Assembly (NCBI RefSeq): GCF_016862215.1
Contig: NZ_BOMN01000060.1
Coordinates: forward strand, 1 to 64,000
From: Winogradskya humida
GTDB taxonomy: Bacteria > Actinomycetota > Actinomycetes > Mycobacteriales > Micromonosporaceae
Reading direction: 5' to 3'
Length of the DNA stretch: 64,000 nucleotides
Within the stretch, counting starts at the first letter, position 1; each line of letters begins with the position of its first letter. The notes under the pieces were generated by a model. The model worked only from the letters and a program-made list of their open reading frames with translations. It was not told the DNA's origin and did not search any database. The position numbers were made by a program, and so were the translations under genes. Of the stretch, positions 40,387-49,278 are shown piece after piece.

Positions 40387-42876
40387 ATGAGGCCTCTGCG
40401 GCTCGACATGGCCGGCTTCACGGTGTTCCGGGACGAGACCACCGTCGACTTCACCGACGCCGACTACTTCGCGCTGGTCGGCCCGACCGGCTCGGGCAAG
40501 TCGACCGTGCTCGACGCGATCATCTTCGCCCTCTACGGCACCGTCCCGCGCTGGGGCGGCAGCCGGGGGATCGTCAACGCGCTCGCGCCCTCGTCCACCG
40601 AGGCGCGGGTCCGGCTCGTCTTCGAGTCCGCCGGCTCGCGTTACGTGGCCACCCGGGTGGTGCGCCGCGACGGCCGGGGCAACGTCAAGACCGCCGGTGC
40701 CGGCCTGCAGCTGATGCCGCCGGGCTTCGACGTGACCCGGCTCGACACCGGGATGAGCCTGGACGATCTCGGCGACGTGCTGGCGGGCACCCCCGCCGAG
40801 ATGGACTCCGCCGTCGTCGAGGCGGTCGGGCTGCCCTACGAGCAGTTCACCAGCTGTGTCGTGCTGCCGCAGGGCCAGTTCGCCGACTTCCTGCACGCCA
40901 AGCCTGCCACCCGCCAGCAGATCCTGGTCAACCTCCTCGGACTGCACGTCTACGAGGAGGTGCAGGCGCGGTCCACGGCGCGGGCGAGCAAGGCCGAGGC
41001 ACAGCTCCAGATCGTCGACGGGGCGCTCGCCAACCTCGCCGACGCCGACGACGAGGCGGTCGAGGTTGCCGCGACCCGGCTGGCCGCCATGCGGGAGCTG
41101 ACCGCCGCGGTGGAGCAGGCCGTGCCGCGCCTCAAGGCGGTTCGCGATCGGGAGGCCGAGCTCGCCGCCGCCCGGGATGCCGTCGCGCAGGAGCTCGCTC
41201 TGCTGGGCCGCGTGCGTACCCCGGAAGGAAGCGCACAGACCGCAAAAGCCGCAGCCGAGGCGCGGGTTGCTGCCGAAAAGGCGGTCGCGGAGGTGCGGTC
41301 GGCCGAAGAGCTCGAGGAGAAAGTACGAGGTGAGCTCGCTGCCGCGGGTGACGCGGGCTCGCTCGGGCTGATGCTCGACCGGCACATCGAGTTCGACCGC
41401 CTCACCGACCAGGCCGAATGGTTCGCGGGGCAGGTCTCCGTCGCCGAGGTCGAGTGCAAGGACGCCGTGGCCTCCGCCGAGCTGGCCCACCACGCCAAGC
41501 TCGGCGCCGAGCAGCTGCTGGAGCAGGCGCGGCTCGACTACGCCGAGGCGCAGGCGCTCGACCGGGCCGCCGCGCTGCGCGCCCACCTCACCGCCGGCCA
41601 CGAATGCCCGGTCTGCGAGCAGCAGGTGACCACCGTGCCGCCGATGCCTGCCGGTTCCGCGGTCCAGGCCGCCGAGCAGCAGGGCAAGGCTGCCCGATCG
41701 GCCTCCGACGTCGCCGCCAACGCGTGGAAGCAGCGCGACGCCGTGGCCCGCGAGCTGGAGCGAGGCCTCGACCGCAAGCGCGCCCAGTTCGAGCATCACA
41801 AGTCGCGCCTCGCCGAGGTCAAGGCTGCCCTCGCCGACTCGCCGGGCCAGGACGCGCTCAAGACCCGGCTCGCGGAGCTGACCAAGCTCCAGCGCAAACT
41901 CGACAACGCCGGCGCGGACGTGCGTACGACCCGGGAGGCCCAGCGCCGCGCCCAGGCCGCGGTCGCCGCAGCCGAGGAGCAGCAGCGTACGGCCTGGCGG
42001 TCCTTCGACGCGGTCCGCGACGCGGTCGCCCGGTTCGCACCCCCGCCCGCCGACCGCGACGACCTGGCCGCCGCCTGGGCGACGCTGGTCGAGTGGGCCC
42101 GGCAGTCCGCCAAGGAGCGCGAGGTGGCCCGGGGCGAGGCCGCCACCGCGGTCGAGGCCGCCAACGCCGAGACCCGGCGCGCCCGCACCGAGGTGGTCGC
42201 CCTCTTCACCGACGCGGAGCTCCCGGCGCCCGCCGGTGGCGCCGACGCCGACCTGATCCGGGCGGCGGCGGTCGCGGCGGAGCGGGCGGAAGCGGCCTGG
42301 CAGCGGCTCAGCGACCGGCGCGAGGAAGCCCAGGCGTATGCGGAACAGCGCGCCGGCCTGGTCCGCGACAACCGGGTCGCCAAGGCCCTCGCCGGTCACC
42401 TGCGCGCCAACAACTTCGAGCGCTGGCTCCTCGAAGAAGCCCTGGACCTGCTCGTCGACGGCGCCTCGCGGATCCTGCGCGAGCTGACCGGCGGCCAGTA
42501 CGACCTCATGCACGACAAGGGCGAGTTCTACGTGGTCGACCATCACGACGCTGGCCTGCGCCGGGGAGTGCGCACGCTGTCGGGCGGCGAGACGTTCCAG
42601 GCCTCCCTCGCGCTCGCCCTGGCCCTCTCCGAGCAGCTCGCCGGGATGTCGACCACGGCGGCCAGCCTGGAGTCGATCGTGCTGGACGAGGGCTTCGGCA
42701 CCCTGGACGCTGCCACGCTCGACGTGGTCGCGGCCACCCTGGAGAACCTGGCGGCCCGCGGTGACCGCATGGTCGGCGTGGTCACCCACGTGCACGCCCT
42801 CGCGGAACGCGTCCCGGTCCGCTTCGAGGTGCACAAGGACGCCCGTACGGCACACGTGGAGAGGCTCGGCCTTTGA
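40387..42876 (+). CDS. sbcC: Exonuclease SbcCD subunit C (Rad50-type ATPase)
   Basis: An 829-residue SMC-like ATPase. The N-terminal half has Walker A LVGPTGSGKST (residues 30-40) and the Q-loop region VVLPQGQFADFL. Long Ala/Glu/Arg coiled coils (about 190-390 and 440-650) flank the zinc hook CPVC at residues 407-410. The C-terminal half has signature LSGGE (731-735) and Walker B/D-loop SIVLDEGFGTLD. It is shorter than E. coli SbcC (about 1050), through shorter coiled coils. ATG 40387 follows a 70-bp spacer with two GAGCGAAGCG copies. Confidence 0.95.
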   Translation: MRPLRLDMAGFTVFRDETTVDFTDADYFALVGPTGSGKSTVLDAIIFALYGTVPRWGGSRGIVNALAPSSTEARVRLVFESAGSRYVATRVVRRDGRGNVKTAGAGLQLMPPGFDVTRLDTGMSLDDLGDVLAGTPAEMDSAVVEAVGLPYEQFTSCVVLPQGQFADFLHAKPATRQQILVNLLGLHVYEEVQARSTARASKAEAQLQIVDGALANLADADDEAVEVAATRLAAMRELTAAVEQAVPRLKAVRDREAELAAARDAVAQELALLGRVRTPEGSAQTAKAAAEARVAAEKAVAEVRSAEELEEKVRGELAAAGDAGSLGLMLDRHIEFDRLTDQAEWFAGQVSVAEVECKDAVASAELAHHAKLGAEQLLEQARLDYAEAQALDRAAALRAHLTAGHECPVCEQQVTTVPPMPAGSAVQAAEQQGKAARSASDVAANAWKQRDAVARELERGLDRKRAQFEHHKSRLAEVKAALADSPGQDALKTRLAELTKLQRKLDNAGADVRTTREAQRRAQAAVAAAEEQQRTAWRSFDAVRDAVARFAPPPADRDDLAAAWATLVEWARQSAKEREVARGEAATAVEAANAETRRARTEVVALFTDAELPAPAGGADADLIRAAAVAAERAEAAWQRLSDRREEAQAYAEQRAGLVRDNRVAKALAGHLRANNFERWLLEEALDLLVDGASRILRELTGGQYDLMHDKGEFYVVDHHDAGLRRGVRTLSGGETFQASLALALALSEQLAGMSTTAASLESIVLDEGFGTLDAATLDVVAATLENLAARGDRMVGVVTHVHALAERVPVRFEVHKDARTAHVERLGL

Positions 42877-42881
42877 CCAGA

Positions 42882-43844
42882 ATGTTCGTCGACGCGTGGG
42901 ACCCGTCCTACGGAGCCTCCTTCGAAGGCGGCGACGCCGCGGACGGCCCCGGCTCGCCCAGCAGCGCCCAGGTCAACACCGACGTCGAGATCCCCGCCGA
43001 TCAGTGGGCCCCCGTCGACGTCCCGGCCCGGCTGAAGCCCCCGGACGTCGTCTTCCTCGTCGACGGCGTCCGCCGCAACGACGCGGGCCTCTGGACAGCC
43101 GAGGAGGACGGCCAGTCCTACGCCGGCCTGGCCGCCTCCTACGCCGCCGGCGTGGTCCGCTGCGACCTCCACAACGGCCGCGCCGAGCTCGCCGGCGCCC
43201 GCGTCGCCCGCGGCCTCTTCACCGCCAGCCCCTCCGCGGAGGACGTCACCGCGGGCTCGGTCCGCTACGAGGTCCACCGCGTCAGCGGCACGGGCGAGGC
43301 CAGCAAACTCCCCGCGGCCGTCCAGCCCCCACTGACCGCCCTCGAGATCGACATCTCCAGCGAAGCCCGCAACCACGGCTCCGACGGCGCCGACCTCCTG
43401 GTGGTCGACGGCCCGCTGCGCAACCGCCGCCAGCTGCCCCGCACCATCGGCTACGTCAAGACCCAGCAGAAGCAGTACCTCTCGGCGGCCCTGACCACGG
43501 TGGTCACCTCGCTGAAACCCGCCCAGCGCACCCCGGTCTTCGGCATGGGCACCGTCTGGGGCGGCTGGTCCTGGTACCTCCGCCTCCCCGGCGCTTCCGG
43601 CGCGCCGTGGGCCGGCATCGTCCGCATCGAATGCTCCCCGGACCTCACGCCTGACCAGGCCATCGAGCTCGCGGAGCTGTCGGCTGCCACGCTGCCCCGC
43701 TTCGCCTCCTCGGCCTACAAGGACCCCCGCGCCCCGCAGAACCTCGTCCCCATCGCCGGCCTCGAACGCCGCCTCCGCGGCATGCTCGGCGACTCCCGCG
43801 TCCTCCACCGAGCCCTGACAACCGCCACCGCCCGCCTTCGTTAA
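42882..43844 (+). CDS. nurA: NurA-like nuclease
   Basis: A 320-residue protein that I assign to the NurA nuclease fold. Seen: first metal Asp in VVFLVDGVRRND (D61), second in LLVVDGPLRNRR (D176), then the conserved IGYVKTQQKQYL segment (Y191-K193), and WGGWSWYLRLPG and late VRIECSP strands. NurA degrades the 5' strand with its motor HerA. The start at 42882 is 5 bp after the sbcC stop; a TTG at 42873 overlapping it is less likely. The position at the end of a HerA-SbcD-SbcC operon supports the call; sequence alone would leave it at moderate confidence. Confidence 0.8.
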   Translation: MFVDAWDPSYGASFEGGDAADGPGSPSSAQVNTDVEIPADQWAPVDVPARLKPPDVVFLVDGVRRNDAGLWTAEEDGQSYAGLAASYAAGVVRCDLHNGRAELAGARVARGLFTASPSAEDVTAGSVRYEVHRVSGTGEASKLPAAVQPPLTALEIDISSEARNHGSDGADLLVVDGPLRNRRQLPRTIGYVKTQQKQYLSAALTTVVTSLKPAQRTPVFGMGTVWGGWSWYLRLPGASGAPWAGIVRIECSPDLTPDQAIELAELSAATLPRFASSAYKDPRAPQNLVPIAGLERRLRGMLGDSRVLHRALTTATARLR

Positions 43845-44208
43845 CGGCCATTTGCCACTCACCGCCGGGTTTTGATGGCGGCCCGGTGTGCCGCTTGCCG
43901 TCGGACTATGGGTGGCGGCTCGGTGTGCTGCTTGCCGTCGGGCTTCAGTGGCGGTTGGGCCTGCCGCTTACCGCCCGCCCGCACGGTCGCCCGCCTGCAC
44001 CATCGCCTGCCTCCGGCCTCTCGGCCTGCCGCCCTCCTGCCTGCCGCCCTCCTGCCTGCCGCCCTCCTGCCTGCCTGCCGCCCTCCCGCCTGCCTGCCAC
44101 CGCCTGCCGCTTGCGGTCTGCCCTGCGGCTGTTACCTGGGGCGGTCGCGGATCCAGGCCTACCTGCCCGCGGCGGACCACGACGGCGCGGGGACTGAAGC
44201 GGTGCAGG
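43845..44208. other. Gene-free gap with 15-bp tandem repeat
   Basis: The 364 bp between the NurA-like stop and the convergent aldo/keto reductase stop holds no convincing gene. CTGCCGCCCTCCTGC occurs in three perfect tandem copies (44026-44070), and a fourth copy with one mismatch lies at 44075-44089 after an extra CTGC. Left of it are imperfect repeats of GTGCCGCTTGCCGTCGG type (43888-43940). I see no clear T-run terminator. Confidence 0.7.
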
Positions 44209-45111
44209 TCAGCGCGTGCCGAGGGTGGCGGTTCGGAGGATGTTGAGTGTGGATTCATGGGGGTGGTCGAGGGTGGCCTGGGATTCGTCGGTGAGGGCGG
44301 TCAAGCGGGCCACCTCGGTGTCGGTCAGGGTGGCGGCGATGTCGGATGCGGTGAGGTTGGCGCGTAGGTGGGCCGGGTTGGCTGTGCCGGGGATGAGGAC
44401 GATGGCGGGGGAGCGGCGCAGGAGCCAGGCCAGGGCGATCTGGGCCGGTGTCGCGCCGAGGCGCTGGGCGGGGGCGGTCAGGCCGGTGTGGCCGGTGAGT
44501 TGCCCGGAGGCCAGGGGGTAGTAGGGCACGAACATGATGTCCTGGGCCTCGCAGTCGGCGAGGACCTGGACGCCGCTGCGGTCGAGCAGGTTGAAGCGGT
44601 TCTGCACGGCGGCGATCGGGGTCAGCTTCTGCGCTCGGGCGAGCATCTCCGGGGATGCGCCGGACAGTCCGATCCGGCGGATCAGGCCCTGGTCGCGCAG
44701 CTCGACGAGGGCGCCGAGTGAATCCTCCAGCGGCACGTCGCTCTCCAGGCCGCCGTAGTCGCCGCTCAGCCGCAGGTAGGTCAGGTCGCTCACGTCCGTA
44801 CCCAGATCGGTCAGGGACTCGTGGACCTGCCGGCGGATCGTGTCCGGGTGATCGGTGACGATCCATGATCCGGTCGGGCCGCGGCCCGCGCCGACCTTGT
44901 TGCCGATGATGACGTCCTCGGGGAAGGGGCGCAGTGCCTCCCCGATCAGTTGGTTCACGGTCCGGGGCCCGTAGGCGTTCGCGGTGTCGAAGAACGTGAC
45001 TCCCAGTTCGACCGCCAGGCGCAGCACCCGCCGCGCCGACTCGGGGTCATCCGGCAGGCCCAGGACGTTCGGGCCGGCGAGCTGCATGGCGCCGTATCCG
45101 ACTCGGTTCAT
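44209..45111 (-). CDS. Aldo/keto reductase
   Basis: A 300-residue (beta/alpha)8 NADPH-dependent carbonyl reductase. Seen: GVTFFDTANAYGPRTVNQLIG with catalytic Asp and Tyr (about residues 38-48), IIGNKVGAGRG with the catalytic Lys, LTYLRLSGDYGG, IRRIGLSGAS, and the C-terminal cofactor region IALAWLLRRSPAIVLIPG. One difference from most relatives is LRLSGD where a His-containing 'LxxxHR/WP' motif is expected. The divergent TetR gene and the operator array suggest inducible expression. ATG 45111 is used. Confidence 0.9.
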   Translation of the reverse strand: MNRVGYGAMQLAGPNVLGLPDDPESARRVLRLAVELGVTFFDTANAYGPRTVNQLIGEALRPFPEDVIIGNKVGAGRGPTGSWIVTDHPDTIRRQVHESLTDLGTDVSDLTYLRLSGDYGGLESDVPLEDSLGALVELRDQGLIRRIGLSGASPEMLARAQKLTPIAAVQNRFNLLDRSGVQVLADCEAQDIMFVPYYPLASGQLTGHTGLTAPAQRLGATPAQIALAWLLRRSPAIVLIPGTANPAHLRANLTASDIAATLTDTEVARLTALTDESQATLDHPHESTLNILRTATLGTR

Positions 45112-45126
45112 CGTTCGCTCCCTGCT

Positions 45127-45194
45127 CGTATCACTGCCACGCTGAATCGCGTAGCACTGTATGAGTCAGTGATACGCCTAATGGCGTAGCATTG
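45127..45194. promoter_or_regulatory. Operator array between aldo/keto reductase and TetR genes
   Basis: CGTATCACTG (45127-45136), CGTAGCACTG (45150-45159), CAGTGATACG (45167-45176, inverted) and CGTAGCATTG (45185-45194) lie in the 87-bp divergent gap. The second and third form an inverted repeat with a 7-base spacer, typical of a TetR dimer site. The others are additional half sites. All are close to the start of one or the other gene, fitting autorepression plus control of the reductase. Confidence 0.7.
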
Positions 45195-45198
45195 CAAC

Positions 45199-45900
45199 GT
45201 GGATGACGCGAAGACCCGTACCCGGCGGCAGATCCTCGAGGTGGCGGCCGGGATCCTGGAGCGGGAAGGGGCCCAGGCGGTCTCGACCCGCTCGGTCGCC
45301 ACGGCGGCCGGCATCCGGGCGGCGTCGCTCTACCAGCTGTTCGGCGACAAGGACGGGCTGCTGGCAGCCCTGGCCATCCACGCCTTCGACCTCTACCTGG
45401 CCGAGAAGAACACGCTGACACCCAGCGGTGACCCGGTCGACGACATGCGCCGCGGCTGGGACATCCACGTGGACTTCGGGCTGCGGCACCCGGCCTTCTA
45501 CCTGCTGATGTTCGGCACCGACCGGCCCGGTCGCCGCCCGCCGGCCGGCGAGGTGGCCCACGGGCTGCTGCTGAAGTTCCTCGACCGGATCGCCGACGCC
45601 GGCCGGCTCCGGGTCCCGGTCGCGATGGCAGCGGGCCTCTGCCAGGCGGCCGTCGTCGGCGTCACGCTGTCCCTGATCGGTGCCCCGGACGGCGAGCGTG
45701 ACCCGGAGGTCTCCGTCCGGATGCGTAACACCCTCATCGACTCCCTCATCACCGACCCGCCCGCGGTCGTGGATGCCACCGTCGCCTCACGAGCCCTCGC
45801 CCTCGACGCGGCCCTCGCCGCCACCGACGACCCCACGCTTCCCCTCCGCCCGACCGAGGCCGCCCTCCTGCACGACTGGCTCCAGCAACTCGCCCGATAA
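45199..45900 (+). CDS. TetR family transcriptional regulator
   Basis: A 233-residue TetR repressor. The HTH is RRQILEVAAGILEREGAQAVSTRSVATAAGIRAA and SLYQLFGDKDGLL (split across residues about 9-55). The ligand domain is helical, with VPVAMAAGLCQAAVVGVTLSL. The start is GTG at 45199. It is divergent from the aldo/keto reductase, with CGTAKCACTG-type half sites between them. Confidence 0.9.
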   Translation: MDDAKTRTRRQILEVAAGILEREGAQAVSTRSVATAAGIRAASLYQLFGDKDGLLAALAIHAFDLYLAEKNTLTPSGDPVDDMRRGWDIHVDFGLRHPAFYLLMFGTDRPGRRPPAGEVAHGLLLKFLDRIADAGRLRVPVAMAAGLCQAAVVGVTLSLIGAPDGERDPEVSVRMRNTLIDSLITDPPAVVDATVASRALALDAALAATDDPTLPLRPTEAALLHDWLQQLAR

Positions 45901-46676
45901 CGGCGCAACGCACCAGCCGTGCCCGGATTGGGTGGAGCGGTACGTCCGTCGTGCCCGGATTGGGTAGAACGACGCCCTTGTCGTGCCCGGATCGGGCGTG
46001 CGACGTGGCCACTGAGGCCGGATCAGGCCGCGGCGCACCCGCAGGCACCGGTCTGGGCCGCGGCGATGGGATCGGATGGGGATGGCGCGGCGCGCGTGGG
46101 GGTCGATCGGAGAGCGCGGCGCGCCCGGGATGACCATGCTGGGCTGCTTGTGTTGATGACTATCCAGATTGCGCGGTGCCGGTGTGACCCGATCGGATGG
46201 TGGTGACTCTCCGATACGGATCATTCAGGGGATTGTGGCTTTCGCACCTTTTGGCGGTGGGTGGGGGGACCTGCTCAGGGTTGCCTTTGGATTACTCAGT
46301 GATGGCGCCGGAGGGGCTTTTGCGACGCACTGTAAAGAGTGCGTAACGGGCTGCTGATGCGGCATCGTCCGAGCGTGTGGGATGCGCACTGCGCGTCTGT
46401 CGTTGCAGCCGTTTCGCTGAGTATTATTCGCGTGCCCCGGGGGTCGCATCGGCTCCCATGGATGTAGCGCCCCCTGTTGCGCGTCCTGGACTCCCCGTGT
46501 TCGGCGGGGTGACCGGTCGTGCCCATACGCGCTTTGAACCGGAGGAATCTCTTGCGACTGCGCGTCCATGCTCCCGCGCCTCCGCACTGCCCGGAAATTT
46601 TCCCGATCGCTTTGATCCCGGCGGGCACACTGGCCCGTACTAGGGGCGACGGGGAAAGCACCGGCAGGAGGAATCG
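45901..46676. other. 776-bp gene-poor region with 32-bp tandem repeat
   Basis: No gene here has good codon use or a ribosome site. At the left end GTGCCCGGATTGGG-type units start at 45919, 45951 and 45983, a strict 32-bp period, with the TR(G/A)AR(C/G) part varying. The middle (46190-46440) is less GC-rich and contains the perfect inverted repeat ACGCACT-GTAAAG-AGTGCGT (46325-46344). The right end is the upstream region of the sigma-factor gene, where its promoter must lie; I could not assign -35/-10 elements with confidence. Confidence 0.6.
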
Positions 46677-47354
46677 ATGCATGCGACGGTCATGGAGCGG
46701 CTCGCGCCGGAACGGGTGGGCGTCATGACACAGCAGCGTTCCGGAGGCCGGTGGCAGGCTCTCGACGGAGGCCGTAGTGCTGGCAATGATGACGGCGTGA
46801 TGCCGCGACAGGCCCGCCATGAGGCCGGGTCCGCGACCGCGAGTCACGAGGACACGCTTGTCCGGATGCTCTACGAGGAGCATGCGGGACCGCTGCTGAT
46901 GTTCGTCCTCCGCCTCACCGGCGGGGACAGGCAGCGGGCCGAGGACATCGTTCAGGAGACGCTGCTGCGGGCGTGGCGTAATGCCCACCGGCTCGGCGCT
47001 CAGGGGCAGCAGTCGCTGCGGCCCTGGCTGGTCACGGTGGCGCGGCGGATCGCGATCGACGATCACCGCAGCGTCAGTGCCCGCCCGCCGGAGACGTACG
47101 ACCGCGAGCTGGAGAGTTTCCCCAGCACGGCCGACGACACCGATCGGGTGCTGCAGCTGATGACGGTGACCGACGCGCTCAAGACGCTGAGCCAGTCGCA
47201 CCGCGAGATCCTTGTCGAAACGTACTTCCGGGGCAAGACGGTCCCGGAGGCCGCGGATGTGCTCGGCCTGCCTCTCGGCACGGCCAAGTCGCGGGTGTAT
47301 TACGCCCTGCGGGCCCTGCGTACGGCTCTGCAGCAGCGGGGGGTGACCGAGTAA
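46677..47354 (+). CDS. ECF RNA polymerase sigma factor
   Basis: A 225-residue extracytoplasmic-function sigma factor. Sigma region 2 lies at about residues 60-120 (LVRMLYEEHAGPLLMFV, RAEDIVQETLLRAWRN) and region 4 at about 165-220 (LSQSHREILVETYFRGKT, LGLPLGTAKSRVYYALRAL). An N-terminal extension of about 60 residues looks unconserved, but AGGAGG five bases before the ATG at 46677 supports that start. The next gene, an anti-sigma factor, overlaps as TAATG. By layout it resembles SigL/SigK-type pairs with RskA-like regulators. Confidence 0.93.
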   Translation: MHATVMERLAPERVGVMTQQRSGGRWQALDGGRSAGNDDGVMPRQARHEAGSATASHEDTLVRMLYEEHAGPLLMFVLRLTGGDRQRAEDIVQETLLRAWRNAHRLGAQGQQSLRPWLVTVARRIAIDDHRSVSARPPETYDRELESFPSTADDTDRVLQLMTVTDALKTLSQSHREILVETYFRGKTVPEAADVLGLPLGTAKSRVYYALRALRTALQQRGVTE

Positions 47355-48130
47355 TGACGCAGGAACAACACTTCGACGTCGCCGCGTACGCCCTCGGCGT
47401 GCTTGACGAGCGTGACGCGGAACGGTTCGAGGATCATCTGATCGACTGTCCGGCCTGTGCGATCGAGCTGGAGTCGCTGCTGCCGGTGGTGGACATCCTC
47501 AGTGATGTCGACGCCGACGCGCTGGTGGCCACCGAGCAGTCGCGCAAGGACGGCCTGGTCCTCAAGAAGATGATCGGCGAGGTTCGCACGGAGCGGCGCA
47601 AGGCGAACAGCCGGCGGCTCTACACGCTGGCCGCCGCGGTTGTCGTCTTCGCGATGCTGTCGGTCGGCGCGCTCTTCGCCGGTGGCCAGTGGTTCGCCCC
47701 CGAGAAGTCGAGCGGCACGACGGTGGCGGAGGGGTCGAGCAAGACGCTGGACCCGCTGCCCGATCCCGGAGACGGCATCGGTGTCGGTGGCCCGGACCTC
47801 AAGGGCGAACTGGTCGGTGGCCAGGATCCCCGCACCGGCGTGAAGCTCCAGGTGGCGTATGAGGAGAAGGACTGGGGCACCCAGGTCTCCTTCGCGGTCG
47901 CCAACATCTCCGGGCCGAAGGCGTGCCGGCTCGTCGCCGTGCGTCAGGACGGCACCACCGAGGTCCTCTCCACCTGGACCGTGGGGGAGAAGGGTTGGGG
48001 CACCGCCGCGCAGAAGGAGCCGCTGCTGCTGCAGGCTGCCACGGCGCTGCCGAAGAGCGACATCGCGCATGTCCAGGTTCAGGAAGTCGACTCGAAGGGT
48101 GATGCGGAGACACTGGTCCGCGTTCCCTGA
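47354..48130 (+). CDS. Membrane zinc-finger anti-sigma factor
   Basis: A 258-residue anti-sigma factor. The N-terminal cytosolic domain has the ZAS zinc motif DHLIDCPACAIEL (H-x3-C-x2-C, about residues 28-36). One transmembrane helix follows (LAAAVVVFAMLSVGALFAGG, about 95-115), and then an extracytoplasmic domain of about 130 residues (VKLQVAYEEKDWGTQVSFAV, ACRLVAVRQDG) with an RskA-like look. It would hold the sigma factor at the membrane until an envelope signal or proteolysis releases it. ATG 47354 overlaps the sigma stop by one base. Confidence 0.9.
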   Translation: MTQEQHFDVAAYALGVLDERDAERFEDHLIDCPACAIELESLLPVVDILSDVDADALVATEQSRKDGLVLKKMIGEVRTERRKANSRRLYTLAAAVVVFAMLSVGALFAGGQWFAPEKSSGTTVAEGSSKTLDPLPDPGDGIGVGGPDLKGELVGGQDPRTGVKLQVAYEEKDWGTQVSFAVANISGPKACRLVAVRQDGTTEVLSTWTVGEKGWGTAAQKEPLLLQAATALPKSDIAHVQVQEVDSKGDAETLVRVP

Positions 48131-48146
48131 TCCAGCACTGAAACAG

Positions 48147-48179
48147 GCCCGGCCATCCGAAAAGGGTGGCCGGGCTTTT
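48147..48179 (+). terminator. Strong intrinsic terminator after the anti-sigma gene
   Basis: GCCCGGCCA (48147-48155) pairs perfectly with TGGCCGGGC (48167-48175) across an A-rich loop and is followed by TTTTGTGTT. It is one of the few classical hairpin-plus-T-run terminators in the window. Confidence 0.9.
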
Positions 48180-48384
48180 GTGTTGCCCCGAAGTGGACGC
48201 AGCGAAATCACGCAATTACAGCCCGCGACGAAGACTGTGAAAGGCCAATCATTTACGGATCGTGGCGGCGAAGGGTTCAAAGAAAAAACTGGGAAATTGA
48301 TCGGTGGATTTCTTCAACCATGGCGGCACCGGCGCCGTACTACAGCGCGGACACGGAGATGAATGATCACAGTGGAGGGCTCTC

Positions 48385-49110
48385 GTGGTACCGGTGAAGC
48401 GAAAGTTGATCGTCGTCAGCGCTGCGATCGCGGCGGCGTTCGCGCTGCCCGGTTGTGCCCCGGCCGGATACGGCGGTGGGGACACCGCCACCGCTGACTA
48501 TGGCGCGGAGCCCGCGGCGAACGCCGTAGCGGCCACCCCCGGTGCGACCGAGGGGGCAACCCCCGGCGCCACCGCCTCACCCGGCGCGGAGACGGAGGAG
48601 GGCGCGGACGAGTCCGGCGCCACCGAGCTCAGCGACGACGAGGTCACCTCCGCGCTCAAGGCCACGTCGGTCAAGCGGATGGGCGAGACGGTCCAGAACC
48701 AGGACGGCTTCGTTCTCTACCGCTTCGACAAGGACAAGGCGAAGCCCGAGGCGGTCTCCAACTGCAAGGGTGACTGCGCCAAGGTGTGGCCGGCCGCCGT
48801 GATCAACAAGGGTGAGACGCCCAAGCTGGAGGGTGTGGACGCGAAGCTCGTCGGCACCGTCAAGCGCGAGGACGGCACGCTGCAGCTGACCCTGGACAAC
48901 TGGCCCCTCTACACCTACATCGGTGACAAGGAGCCGGGCCAGTGGAAGGGCCAGAACGTCGCGGCCGCCTGGTTCGTCATCACCCCCGAAGGCAAGAAGA
49001 ACCTGACCTGTCTGCCGGCCGTCTCGAAGGCCGTCGCGCCGCCGAAGGAAGAGGCCGCGGACACCGGTGGTGACGCCGGTTCTGACAGCGGGTCCGACTA
49101 CAGCTACTGA
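48385..49110 (+). CDS. COG4315-type secreted-repeat lipoprotein
   Basis: A 241-residue lipoprotein. The signal peptide MVPVKRKLIVVSAAIAAAFALPGC ends in a lipobox. A Thr/Ala/Gly/Glu linker (about 25-85) follows, then two units of the Lipoprotein_15/COG4315 repeat (GETVQNQDGFVLYRFDKD, SNCKGDCAKVWPA; LTLDNWPLYTYIGDKEPGQWKGQ, AAWFVITPEGKK). The Cys pair in CKGDC is typical. Function of the family is unknown, with redox or metal ideas only. GGAGG lies 7 bases before the GTG at 48385. It is likely a target of the adjacent sigma factor. Confidence 0.87.
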   Translation: MVPVKRKLIVVSAAIAAAFALPGCAPAGYGGGDTATADYGAEPAANAVAATPGATEGATPGATASPGAETEEGADESGATELSDDEVTSALKATSVKRMGETVQNQDGFVLYRFDKDKAKPEAVSNCKGDCAKVWPAAVINKGETPKLEGVDAKLVGTVKREDGTLQLTLDNWPLYTYIGDKEPGQWKGQNVAAAWFVITPEGKKNLTCLPAVSKAVAPPKEEAADTGGDAGSDSGSDYSY

Positions 49111-49278
49111 GTGCTCGCGCACTCGTGAGTGCGTCGAATCAGCGCTCATAAGTCTTCTTTAAATCGGTTCGGTACGAGCCTTGTTCCATTGCGACACAGC
49201 ACTGATTGCTCCTAGCGTTTCCAGCGTTCCGCACGTTCGCCGGAATCGTTTTCCCATCCGTTGTCGGAGGTGTAAAAG

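Noticed and set aside
39988..42855. 955-codon minus-strand open frame across sbcC
   Set aside because: Antisense shadow of a high-GC gene; composition is typical of the complementary frame and there is no domain.
45919..46014. Possible CRISPR-like repeats of 32-bp period
   Set aside because: Only three units, directly adjacent with no constant repeat/variable spacer structure, and no cas gene anywhere in the window.
46519..46728. Short plus-strand frame before the sigma-factor gene with a GGAGG-like site
   Set aside because: Pro/Arg-rich translation that overlaps the sigma gene in another frame; no sign of conservation, and the region is more likely promoter DNA.
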